Shown piece after piece: positions 13,201-26,104 of a DNA stretch of 64,000 bases. The translations under genes were made by a program, and so were the position numbers. The DNA is from Chamaea fasciata (lineage: Eukaryota > Chordata > Aves > Passeriformes > Sylviidae): assembly GCA_029207755.1 (NCBI GenBank), contig JARCOQ010000002.1, positions 39,752,244 to 39,816,243 on the forward strand, given 5' to 3'. The notes beneath the pieces are model-generated. The model made no database searches. It saw only the letters and a program-made list of their open reading frames with translations, and had not been told where the DNA came from. Numbering within the stretch: position 1 is the first letter of the stretch; each line of letters begins with the position of its first letter.

Positions 13201-16200
13201 TGGCAGAGTTAATTTTGTGGTAGAGAAGTTCATTATTGGGATGTTGAGTGCTTGATTTCAGCTTCATATTACTGGTTTACTGAGTTTGGGGTTTTTTTGG
13301 GTTTTTTTTGATTGACATGGGAAGGAAATGCTGGTGCTGAATGTTTTGAAACATATCCTAGAGGCCCATGTGTTGAAGTAGCACTAGAACACTGGGCTAG
13401 GGAGGTGGATCAATATTGTTAAGAGCCTGTACAGCCAAATCACAATAGTAGCTTGTCCTTGAGTAGAGAATCACTCTTAATTATATATGGTGCTATTGAT
13501 GGCCAAATCCTGCCTGAAGGAAAACACTGACTTTTTGCTTTTGTACTGTTGAAAGTACTAAATCTCATTTATGATGTATTTGCTGGTTTATTGTTTGTTG
13601 TCAAGGGAAGACAACATCAAGCTTTCCCAATTTCCCTGCATTTGTTATTTTTAATGCCAGAATTAAACTAGAGAGTATACAGAAATATCTTTCTATATTT
13701 TAACTGGAAAACATCAAAAATAGGTGGAATGATCTTATTCATGTTATTAATCTGTGGTAATATTTTGACCAAAGAGCAAAATCTAACTAATACAGCCCAA
13801 AAGGGATTTGCTTGAGAAAAGGATTTATTTCGAAGAAGGATGAATTAAAATGGAATCTGCATGTCTTCTTTAAACGTTATCTATGTGCTGCACTGCTTGT
13901 CTGTTAGTTCCCTCTCCTGTGGCTTGTTTAAATTGAGGATAAAAGCCTATTACTCTTTATGAACTGATAAGAGTTAATTCTTTAGCTATTTAGGCAGAAG
14001 ACACTGTTCTGATACTGGATCTCCAAGTTGGGTGGTTATTAGTCAGGCATTTCTGACACGTATTTCCTTGTAGTTCTGTCACTTGAAAATTAAAACTTGA
14101 AATACATTTGATTTAAGAGGTTAGGGTCTTAAATATGTTTACAGTCCAAAAACATATGCCTCATACTATAAAATAATAAGTTGCAAGATGACATTGTTAA
14201 TGACAGCCTATATAAGAAAGAAAATACATTTTTGGGAAGATATTTGAGCCAGAGAAATCCATAGAATTTCAGTGCATATGATACTTGAATGTTTCAATAG
14301 AAATAATTATTTTTTTGTCTGTCCTCAATTCCTATGCTGCTCATTTCTATTCCCTTTTCTAAACTTACATAAACCAACTACCTGCTGCCACTTTTCTTTC
14401 CCTCCAGCCTTTCCTAAAAACTAGAATATTAAAGAGCAAAAAGAAAGAAGAAACCAAAAAAAGAGCGAGTAAAAGGCACAGGCTGAAATGTGTAATGTTA
14501 ACTTCTTAAACTTGCATTTAGCTTTTTTAAGTAGGTATTCTAATTTTCAGAAAGAAAACTGAACTATATGAAACTTTTAAAGTAATCTTATGGAAGATCT
14601 GTTTGTTAATTATATAACCTGTTTTTAAAGCCATAATGAGACTAAACTAATGTGTCCATATTTAATTTGTCTCTCGTAGGCAGATACACAGATTGACAGA
14701 GAACATCAGAACTTTTATGAAGCATCATTAGAATATGTTTTTAAAATCCAAGAAGTACAAGAGAAAAAGAAATTTGAATTTGTAGAACCTGTAAGTTTTA
14801 TGTTTTATTTTCTTTAGAATGCATGCATTTAAAGCTGAAAATTGAATAAAAATATCAATTTTTTGCTCCCTTTTTAAGTTTTGAATGCAGGTTCTTTGTG
14901 TATAGACAGATCTTGGTTTGGGTACTTTCCATGTTTATTGAAGAATTATGTAAGAGTTTAGTATCTACTGTGAAGTGAAATGTCTGATGACTTGACGTGT
15001 GCGTAACATTTTAATGGGACATCGTGTAATGTTGTGTCTGTGCAACACATAATTGATGCTTCCTAATACCATGATTTAATGACTTAAATTTTGAGCCAGT
15101 CTTTTAATTTAAGTATTTCGGGTAGGCAGTATACACAGACAATGTAGTGAGTTACACATGAAGTAAAGTGAAAAATCAGTTTTCCAGTAGGATAGGTAAG
15201 TTTGTCTTTTTGTTGATATAGTCACTTCCCTTTAGTTTACTTTGCACATAAAGGAAAGCATATGTCGACATGCCATTAAAGACTAAGATAAAGTCATGTT
15301 TCAATGTCCATATCTAAGTCTGGGATTTCCTTCTGGATTGTGTTTCCATCTCCCACTCCTAACTCTCTTCTGCATCAGTCAGTACCAAAAGCAGCTTCAG
15401 TATGATATGGTAGCATATTTCTGTGGCCAAAAAGCAGTGTTACTGCTGTTCATGTCATACAGACAGGCCTAGTTGCCTGATGTACTTAGTACCTATAGCC
15501 CTTGGCAGAGAACTTGCAGTGCCATGTGTCCCTTCCCATTAAGCACACTGAACACAGCAGAGCACTGGTTGTCAAGGAAGAACATGACAAGTATAACTTT
15601 CTCTCCACACCACCTCCCAGCTTCTTTGTAACTACTGCAGCAGCACTCTTGACTTTGAAATGGGTTGAATTACATCTCTAACACCCCGTGTCACCAAGAA
15701 GAGCTTCTCAGATGCCTTCTTTCCATGAGATGAGAGCGTATTGCATAGTGAGTGTTTGGCATTGATGTAAACTAATGAACCTGGATTCAGCAAACAGTAC
15801 TTACAGAAATCCTATCTTTATGGCATACAGCTGCCAAATGTTAGAGACTAAAACTTTGCTCAGATTCCTAAATAAGAACATTTTTCTACCTGTCACAGAT
15901 AAATCCACCGTGTGTCTCTCTGTCTCTTACTGCAAAACTCTCACATCCTGGAAAAATCTAGCAATCTTGACCTTGTTCTGACCCTAGTACAGGAGATTTT
16001 ATGCTCCTTTAATGTAATAGAAACTTTCTGTATTGAAAAGACCTTGTACATTGGAAAATATTGTGCAACTGCACATAGTTAAAATAGGTAAAATGTACTT
16101 TTGAGTGTATTCGTTTCTATGCTGTCTCAGCCCAGTATGACATACTTGATGTTCCAGAGGTTAGGCACAGGAAATACTCTGGTCACTGGGTAATGATAGG

Positions 16201-19200
16201 CCTTGCAGGTAATATCTTCTGACTTTGGGTGAGAATTTATTTATAATCAGTCTGGATATAGATGGAGCTTAAATGATAACATCAGTTACCAAATTTTGCA
16301 TCTTCAAAATTCTTAATTTTTGTTTGTAATATGTTGCCTGCAATATGCTGAAATAAGGCCATTTGCTAAAACCCAGAAGACAAAATATGCCTTATGTGAA
16401 AAAGCAAATTAAAACACAAATCAGCAATACCATTAGATTAAAACAAAAACCAAAAAACAAAAAAAACCCACTAAACAAACAAAAAACCCCAAAGACTTCA
16501 AAACAGGCTTTCTAAAATTCACATTTATGTAAGTGATGTTGAAAGTATGAGCATGTGTTCCGAGATGAAAGGTCTAGATAAGGACAAAGCCTAACACTTT
16601 AAAATCAGATATCAAAAGAATTGTCATATTATTAATTTTCCTCTGTGTGCTCTATGAATGTGTGTATGGCGGAAGATGCCTGGTGGTGCATCTATGTGGA
16701 CATTTCTCCTCAGGAGCTCTGATGGCTGTGGGTCATTCTAGTGTATGTGCTGCCTGTGCCTCTGATTTATCAGCACAGTGTCACGTCTTCAAATAATTCT
16801 CAGTATGACATCTTGCTAACAGACTGGCTGAAGGAAAGTTAACAAAATAAATATGTTAGTGCAGTGAAAGAGGAAACTGTGATGCCCATGCAGAAGAAAG
16901 ATAAGTTTGTGATGTGGGAATAGAACTTGAAAAGCAAATGATCTGTTGAACATCTTTTCAAGACCTTCAGTTTTTCTATACCTAAGGGTAATGACTATCT
17001 GACAACCAGACTGGGAGAAGTAACCTAGCAAAAATTGCCAGGTGGGTTGCAGCTGGGACAGTGGAAGTCAGTAAAAGTGGAGTGTGTTCTCTCCTGGAGG
17101 AGACTCAGGAAAGATTTTAAGGTACAGATGCTAATGACACATACAGTGAATAGAAGATTATAATATTTAGAGTAGACTTTTGCAGCTGCTTCTCAGGCCC
17201 TGGGTTTCTCTTTGTTCTCTGCATCTTGACCAGAGTGGTTCCTAATGTGTACTAGTGTGAGTAACTGACATATACCTATTTGCAATCCTCCTCGATCTTG
17301 ATTTTTTCCAAGAAAGAAAACCTCAGGTTTTCTTACAGATAATGGATTTAAACTTCATCTGAAGGACAAATTAGTGTTCAAATTTACAGCTGGATAAACA
17401 ATAAAGCAAAATAAGTGACAGTAATCTGTCTTGCTTGCTTTTCTCTTGTGATCCCAAAGAAGCTAGTCCAAGCCAACAGTGGTTTCTCAGGGTGTTGACG
17501 CTTGTTAAAACAATGCCGACAACCTTCCTAAAGTTCTGATTTGTCCTTTGGTGATGCCAGGACTTCCTTGTCCTGTAGAAATCAGGACATAAAAGTTCAT
17601 AAGCAGTAAACTATCTGAAATGTGAGGGGTGGTCAGTTAAATGTTTATTTTAAGAGAACAAAAAAAGAACAGCCAACCAAAAAACACTGCCTGTAATTGC
17701 ATGCATTTCCATGAGACTTCACAGTGGACATTAAATGTGAATTTCCCTTTCTTGCATTTTCTGCATTATTAACTATGTTCACTTTAATCAGAAGAATAAG
17801 GGCTATATTCTTATAAATAAAATGAAAACAGGGAGACAGGGACTTCAGGCTGATGTGCTGCAGGTTAAAGGTTAAATTCCTTCCCTATCCGAAACCTAAG
17901 TACAGTCTTCTTCCTGTGAGAATGAAACGACCAGGCAGTCTTGAGGTCAGCAGCTCTACATAAAAATAAATAAAAGTCTCAAGAAGTGTTTGGATTTTGT
18001 TTCGGGTTCTGTGTTGAAATCCTCATGGCTCTGGTGTGGTGAGTAGCTTTATATTAAGGAGTTCAGACTTCAGTCTTTACTGATGTGACTGATTAAGTAC
18101 TCAGAATGAGGTAATTATAAGACAATTATTAAAATGAAAAATTGTTGATATGAAAGCATCAGGCATTGTTTGTGATGTTTAATGAAATAAACTACCTCTT
18201 TATGTGTGAATACCACCTCGAAATATATTCTGAAAATTTTATTTGAAAGGAAAAGGAGCTGATTTTCTATTCTTGTTCCTAATATTTTTTTGTTCTATTT
18301 AATATTAATTTCTTTAAAATGATGAGGCTGCCTTTAGCAGCAGTGCTACTTCTTATGTCAGCAAAAAGAAAACCCCAATATAAGCATAAGCCTTGGGCAA
18401 AAGACCTTGGCTTTTAAATCTCTTCCATACAATACTCTGGTTGTACATGTTTCAATGGAAGTGATTCTGGAGATCCTTAGTAGCACAGACCCACTGGGCA
18501 CAAGGAAATTTCTGGTTCCTGTTTTTCCACTGCTAGTTACACGTACATTGAAGTGAATACCATCTTCAGTGTCACATATCAGGACAGAGCTTAAATATGC
18601 TGATCTGGGACTTGCATAATACTTTTCTTTTATTTCTATATTTCTGAATGCTCAGAGAGTGTTTAACCGGGAAAGCCTCAAGGCCAGATCCTCTGCAATG
18701 CACAACTGCCAGAATACCTGAGAAGTACTTTAACTAAAATGAATTCAGATTTTTCTCTGGGTTTTTTTGGTTTTGTTGTTTTTTTTTTTTTTTCCCTGCT
18801 GTTGTATTTTTGCTTTCTGATAAATTCAGCTTTGCTGCCATCTTGTGTTAAATATTTTTCTTGGTATTTCTCAGTATACCCTGTCTTATATGATGTAAGA
18901 TGTTTTTCTTCAAACATTGAAGCTGAAATTTGTACAGTTTATTCTCCTGAAACGCTCTTTAAACTGATCTTTAAAAGTCAGGCATAAGATAACATACCGA
19001 AACTTTGTCCCACTAGTTCTTTGTTGTAATTTTAGTGTGCATTAGTTTGGTGATCTGGCTGCAGTTTTGCTAAGTGTTACTCCTGCACAATCTCTTCTGC
19101 TGAAAGGGGTGGGTTTAGCAGCAGGCTCCTGCTTGCAGATTATATTAATCCACACATTCTTTTGACTGGACCAAGTCGAAGTAAGCACAGGAGTAGTTGT

Positions 19201-22200
19201 GCTGCGGCATCTGAAGGAGTTGTAGTTGGGGACAGTGATGAGTAACTGAATCTAGGATGTGAGAACGGGCTTCATATAACTGGAGCCAAAGCAGAGCTTT
19301 AGCTATAATTTGCATATTTTGTACTTTATTCATAAAAGGACAATTAATTGTCTTTCTTTTGCCTTAAGTAGTTATTTCCAGAATCACAGATTTAGAATTA
19401 GAATTATAATCTAGAATTACAGAAAATCATAGAACTCTTTCTAACTGTTTGCACAGTTGGAGGTTTTTAAGATAGACTGTTGTGCTTGGACCCTCCTCAG
19501 AAACATTTGAATAATCAGTTGAATAATAATGATTTTAGGGTCTGGTCCTTAGCTGAGGTACTGATTTCAGCTGGACAAATGAATCATGTTAAGATGAGAT
19601 TGATTTATGCAAGGTGTGGAGCCCTCCCCTTGAGACTGCATTGCCTTCATTGTTTGATGATGGAATATTGTTCAAGAATTCACATCCACTGTAGAGGCCC
19701 ACACAAAAACTTGCTTTTATGTCGAAGGATCTTCTCAGTTCTTCAGGCTCCATGACTGGCTTACTGGGAAGCCATGGGCTTGCACTATCTCTGCCTGAGG
19801 CCAGAGTTTCATCTGATCCAGCAACACCAGTAAAAACCAAGGTCAGAGTCCTTCTCCCAGCCATACTTTGTATTTGTGCCTGCACTGATGGTCTCTTCAC
19901 TTCCCACTCTTTAACTTACTAATGCAGGAAGAGAGCCGCAGGTAAACAGGCTCTCAATAGTCTCGTGGAGAGTAACGGGAGAGAGGAGGCAGAACAAGTT
20001 AGATACAATTCTTCAAGTAGGGATGAGAGTAAATTTAAAGGAAATATAAGCACAGTAAAAACTATATCTTTACTCTATTCCACTTACAATAATCTATGGT
20101 ATTGTTAACACAAAGCAAATATATTAAATATGAACAATGTCATTTTTGTTGCCTGAGTCTAGACTACTTCAGTAGTCAATGAAGAGAGAGAAATGTTTCC
20201 ATTGGATCATTCATCCCATCCTGAGGGAGAAGTCTGAAAAGGGGAAAAGAATTATGCTCTGGAATACAAGTGGTTCTTTACTGAGTCAGAAGACAGCCTG
20301 GACAGCCAGTTACTTTGCCCAGATGATAATGGTGTAATATACCAAGGCAAATCTTTTTTATTGTTAAAACTTCCATTATTGTAAATCCAAATTAATTCCT
20401 TTTTTTTTCTGTTTTCTTTACTTCTTTTTTGCAAGCTAAATTATATGTACAAAGAAAGAGGTCCATGATAAGAAATTAAATGCTTGTTATTTAACAGCAG
20501 GTAAGGTGACTTATAGCAATGTCAAAAGGCTTTTAAAATTTAAAGCAGAAGAAGTTAGAAGGCTTTTAAAACTTAAGAGATGGCAGGAATGCATTAATCC
20601 AAGAGCTAAAATCTAGTTGCACCTTTTACTACTTGAACATTGTTTTAAGGCAAACTTTAAAAGGACTTTTCAACTGGATATAGGCAGACTACAGTGGTTC
20701 TGTTGGAGTCAATCACAGACATACCAGATAGAGTTTGCATTTGGTTCAGAGCAGGAAGAAATAGTCTGGGTTTCTTGTGTTGTGCTAACCTATCCAAAAC
20801 ATACTTTCTAGAGTCTTGTTTGTGGAAAGTAGGTCATAGCCCAGGCAATTAATATGAAGAAAGTGAAAAAATATTTTGAAGAAAAAGCACGTGAACTCTG
20901 AAATTTTGAACTTGGAAGATGTTTACAAGCAAAGACTCCAGCTGAAATACTGGATAAAATTACTGGGACAGTGAATTGAATTAATAGGGAAAATACAACT
21001 TTGTGACACAAAGGCGTGTGTAACATTTCTCTTTCTTAACATCTCATCAGGGATTCCTTCTCAGTAAAACTTTGCTTTTGAGTGTAAAAGCACAGAGTGT
21101 TCCTGGAGTTAAAAATGTATAATGCTTCTCAATCTTACCTTTTCAGCTCTTGGCCTTTCTTCAAGGACTATTTACATTTTACCATGAAGGATATGAACTG
21201 GCTCAGGAGTTTGCACCATACAAGCAGCAACTGCAGTTCAATTTGCAGAATGTAAGGATGATTTGTATTTACATAATTTAATTTTTTAATTTGCTAATTT
21301 CAGCTCAGGATATTAAAGTGGACTTACAGCACTTTATTGAAATTCTAAATCTTGCAATGTTTTAGTGAGCTGAAATCAAATTCATATACAAATAGGTAAA
21401 ATTATTTTTATAATTTAATGTAATTACGATTCCTGACAACAAATAACTTTGGATAGTAAATTTGTGATTTCCAGATCAAAACTTGGGGAGCAAGAACTAG
21501 AAAAACAGGACAGCAGCCAAGTTATTATTAGAAAATACAGTGTTCCAGATAGATTTAACTTCTATAAAAGCTTTCTTGAGAATGAGGCCTGTCTTCTGGA
21601 CAAAGTGGAGGTACCAAAAATGCTCCAGCTGGTATAGAATGATACAGGTTTTCCTGCTGTCTGCTAACTTCCACTGTATATAAACATACTTGGGAAGCCA
21701 TTCTCTGGCTCTCCTGTATACTGTTAAAGAATAGGTGGGATGTTCCTCCATGGTGAGCAGCTTTCAAGAGCATTAGGTTTCACCAGAAGAGAGGATCTCT
21801 TTTTTTGTGTAGAGAGTTACACTCAACTGAGCAGATTGATCTTTTACTGTAGATTGGTCTGGATTTGCTAGTCAGAGCCATAAAGGAACCCATTTTGGGC
21901 ACAAACTGCCCAAAAAAATTCATAGCTGTCAGAAATAACTAAAATGCATGTAAACAACATACTTTTCCACTCATCATAACTGCTGTATATGAGTGTATAT
22001 TTGTTTCACTGTGTAATTCAGATATTACACTTCCAAGGACATGCAAATAAGTAGGTACAAAATACCTACACACACTTTGCTTTTAAGCAAAACTTACGCA
22101 CACTGTTTTTAAGGCAATAAGTGAGTTTCAACATGTCAGTATTGGACAAGCCCCACATATTCCCTGACAAGTAACATCAAAGTTCAGAACAAAATTTTTT

Positions 22201-25200
22201 AAAAAGTTAAGTCCACTTCATTCTTTCAAGACACATCCAACACATTTTTGTAGCTCCATCTTGCCTTTTACGTCTCCTGTTCTTATAAATAGATCCTATT
22301 TTAAATGCTGCTTGGGGAAATAAGGCTGAACTTCCTAGATGATTAGCCTTTTCCTTTTCGATCAAAATGCAAATGGTGTCTGTCTGCAGAGCATCCCAAC
22401 CACTTGTCCTTTCAAATTTTATGTTTTCTACGTTTGACACTAAGATGCTTTCAGATAAAGACACAAGGGGTCAGTGTTGTTGCACAGCAGTTTCACTGAA
22501 AGAGTGAAAAATGTGCTTCAGTCCAGAGATTTGCTTCTTTTAATATGGCAAGTTCTGAGAGGAGTGTGAACTCACAGCACAGGCCAAAATTGGCATTGTA
22601 AGTAGTCATATGTTTTTTCTATGCATGTCTCTACAGAAGCAAAATTATTAAAGGAATTTTTTCTCAATTTCAGTGTTAATTAAGAAAGAGTTAAATTTAA
22701 TGTTTTCTAAATATTATATCAGCACAACTTGAAGTTGTGAATGGATTACAGAGGTAGAGGGATATGAAGTTAGGCAGAAGGATCAATGTGTTATTATTTT
22801 TTTAATTATATATCAGAAAACATATACATGAAAATACAGTGGGCATCAGTACATCACTCACTCCTGTTACACAGGAGTATAAATTCTGGCTCCAGATCTA
22901 GATCCACAGCTTCACACAGCCAGCTAAGTTCTCTACGTACTTGTCATTCAGAGCATCACCCAAAATCAGATGGAAGTGAAATGATTTATATAGGTAAAGA
23001 CAAACTGAGGAGGGGGAGAAGTGCATTCAGCTTGTCTGTAGCTGTCTAAAGTACTCCTCTCCGTTGCATTGTGTTCAGGTCTGGAAGAATAGTTGACCTG
23101 AACTGCTGTTTCTGTTCTCAAAAGTGTCCTACAGGCTTGAGCAGGAACAGTAACAGCTGTAGAAGAGTAGTAGTAGACCAACAGCACTTAACAGGTCACC
23201 ATGTTCTAACATGACCTGTTCTCACTTTATCTGTCTCAGGGGGCAGTGGCATATTTTGTGTGTCCATTTAGCTTTGGTTTCTGTGATTTGATTCAAAGAC
23301 CTGGCTGCTTAAAAGTAGCAAGTAAAAACAAATGGATGGAGACAAGCTCTTAAAATGGGGACATACCTTCAATGGCATGTCCTTCTTGAAGGTCTCAAAA
23401 TGACCTCTCTTAAATTTGGTCTGAACTGATACTTCTTCTGAAGGACATAGTCTGAAAAATTCAGATTAGAATTTTATCTCCCTCTCTAATAATGTTTGTC
23501 TCCAAGATCAGGAATAAGTATGTGTACTTTTATACTATTGTGCAACTAATTACACAAATGGCCCATGAAAAAGAGGAAGTGTTCACTGGTGTAAAAAGTC
23601 CTGAAAGTATCTTTCTGACTAGTGAGGATTCAAGTCCATGGATGACTCTGTAGAAACATTACAAAAATCTTTATTCTTTTCTTTGACCTATAGGAACAGA
23701 GTGTTCAATATCTGATATTTAATCAGTCAAAGCTCTGGCATCTCACAATAATTCTCTTTGGCTATCCCATGCTAGGTGCATGGAGGGAAACCCTAGCCTC
23801 ACTGAATTCATTAAGAAAAAGTAACCATTTATATACATATAGATATAAGAAAATACTGAAAACCCACATTAGTACCATGATTGTTTGCTTTGTTACATGC
23901 CTGGTTACATAAGATATTTAGGACAGACACACTTCTTCCATGCTTTTGGCATAGTTCTGCCACTAGTACGCTGTTTCTTACCTCCCAGTTTTTTTAAACT
24001 TAACTGTGGTGTTTGCCACCTCCAAACTTGTTCATGACAGTGCTAGTAACCTGACTGTTACGAGCAGCAGCACCTGTGGTATTGCTGCAGATATGGATAC
24101 ACAGGAAATTTGTCTCCTCCACGTGTGTAGAAACTGCAGCTTGTCTGGACTTATTAGCCTGGCTTTAATCCAAACTAGTGTTCTCTGCACTGAACTTAAA
24201 GTGTTTCAGTTGGCCATACTACTTCAGGTTTAGGGCTAAACTGTCAGCAGCTTCTAGTTTAGCCAGGTATCTGTCTGAGAATCACAGTGCCTACAGACAG
24301 TCTGTATCTGTCTGCAAAATACTGTGTAAGCATACCTCAAGATATGAAATGACTGAAATATGAAATAACCTCCTGTCTGAGGTTAGTGACCTGCAGGAAG
24401 AGGAATGGTGCTATTCTCAGCTATGTTTTCCTTATGTTTGTGTGCCTAAGATGAATTCTTCATTACTATGTTATTCCTAGGCTTCTAGCAGTGAAGAGTA
24501 TTATTCTTTATTGCATTTTTTTTTCCTTTTCCCCCCTTTTCTGTCTCTGCAAATGCTTTTGTTGCTCTCCAATACAGTCGCCTTCGCATTATTTGTAATT
24601 AGTTGTTCATAGTTATTTTAGTACTTACATGAGGTAATGTGGGGTTTTATTTGTTTCCTTTTCTGGGTTTTAGACTCGAAATAACTTTGAAAGCACTAGG
24701 CAGGAAGTGGAGAGACTCATGCAAAGAATGAAATCAGCCAACCAAGATTACAGGCCACCAAGTCAATGGACAATGGAAGGCTATCTCTATGTGCAGGAGA
24801 AACGTAAGTACAACAAGGAAGGTCCGTGCTGTTGCTTGCCCCAGTGGTTGACTGATGGCAAGCTCTGCTCTGGCTGGCTGCCCTGCACCTTGCTGAAAAC
24901 TCCCAGCACTCTGCTTTGGCTCCTTCTGTTTCCTGTGCTTTTCCTGCCTGAACAGGGCCTTTAGTTCAGCCTCTTGTACCAGAGACCTCCACTGACCCAG
25001 CCATCTTAAATGAACATGTGCTTAATGGAAATCAAAATTGGAAGAAAAGGTCTTCTAAGTACCTCCTTACCATAGTTAGCCACAGCCAGTTTTATCCTCA
25101 GTAGCACTCCAAGTTTTAAGAACATAGTATCTTTTTAATTGATTAATAATGATAAAAGAAATCTGTGTTAAGTGGAAATTACACTGAGCCGTGCTAATGG

Positions 25201-26058
25201 GGGAGGGAGAAAAGGAGTGAAGCACCAGGCACATGCTGTGCTTCATTAAATACTGAGAGGCCAGCTTGACATCTTCTTACTGAAAAGAAATTTTTATCCT
25301 TGAGTAACAGGGTCTGTAATCATTGTGTAGTGGGAAAGCTACTAGTTGTATAATTCCTTGTTGTGCAAGTTTATTTGCCTACAACCCTTATCATATAAGT
25401 TCTTGTCTAATGGTGAGCAACTGGGTAAAAGGTTTGCTATTCTTGAGAGTAAATTCTGTATATATTTATTACTCATATGCCTGGTGGTAAATATAGGGTT
25501 TTATTTAAAAATGGCACTAGGCCATAAATTGTTTTCTTTCAGATGGATGGCCAAGAGTAACAACGTTAAAGTTGCAACACACTTGTCTGGCTACAATTTT
25601 CTAATGAAAAAAGATGACTTCTTAACTCATCTAAAACTTCTTTGAGGGTGCTCTTCTATCTTAATCTTACCATTATCTATGCTAAAAGAGATAATGAATT
25701 GCCATCAGAGGAAAAATTGATTCCGAACAATTACAGATTTTGTTATGCTAAGTGAAAATAACTTAAAATATAGGAGCAGAGCAGCTAACTTCTGAGGGTA
25801 CATAACCATTTGAATTTTCTATTCGTGACTTTACTTTCCTCATGAACACAGTCAATAGGAGAGCTTTCTCAAAGTCAGTGTAACAGACTGTATAAATTTC
25901 CACAGCTATGTTTCTGGATTGACAGACATGACTTACATGACTGATTCAGTCTCTCAATATAACCACCACCTTTGTGGGTACATTGGGAAGGCAAAACCTT
26001 TGTATCTATAGTAAAACTACCAGGGGTCTTTTTTCAATGTTTTTATTTAATTCTTCAC

Positions 26059-26104
<46 letters not shown>

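Larger units (their letters stand above)
14791..21146 (+). other. Intron 6
   Basis: A 6.4-kb intron. No gene is recognisable. It contains an A/C-rich tract (16438-16494), a T/G tract (18758-18793) and a two-copy repeat (20526-20576). Traces near 19380-19435 (repeated AGAATTA and AATCATAGAA words) might be a decayed CR1 3' end but are too short to call. Confidence 0.7.

Noticed and set aside
19380..19440. AATCACAG/AATCATAGAA words resembling a CR1 3' end
   Set aside because: Too short and degenerate. The neighbouring sequence lacks the GGTTGGAAGGGACC segment.
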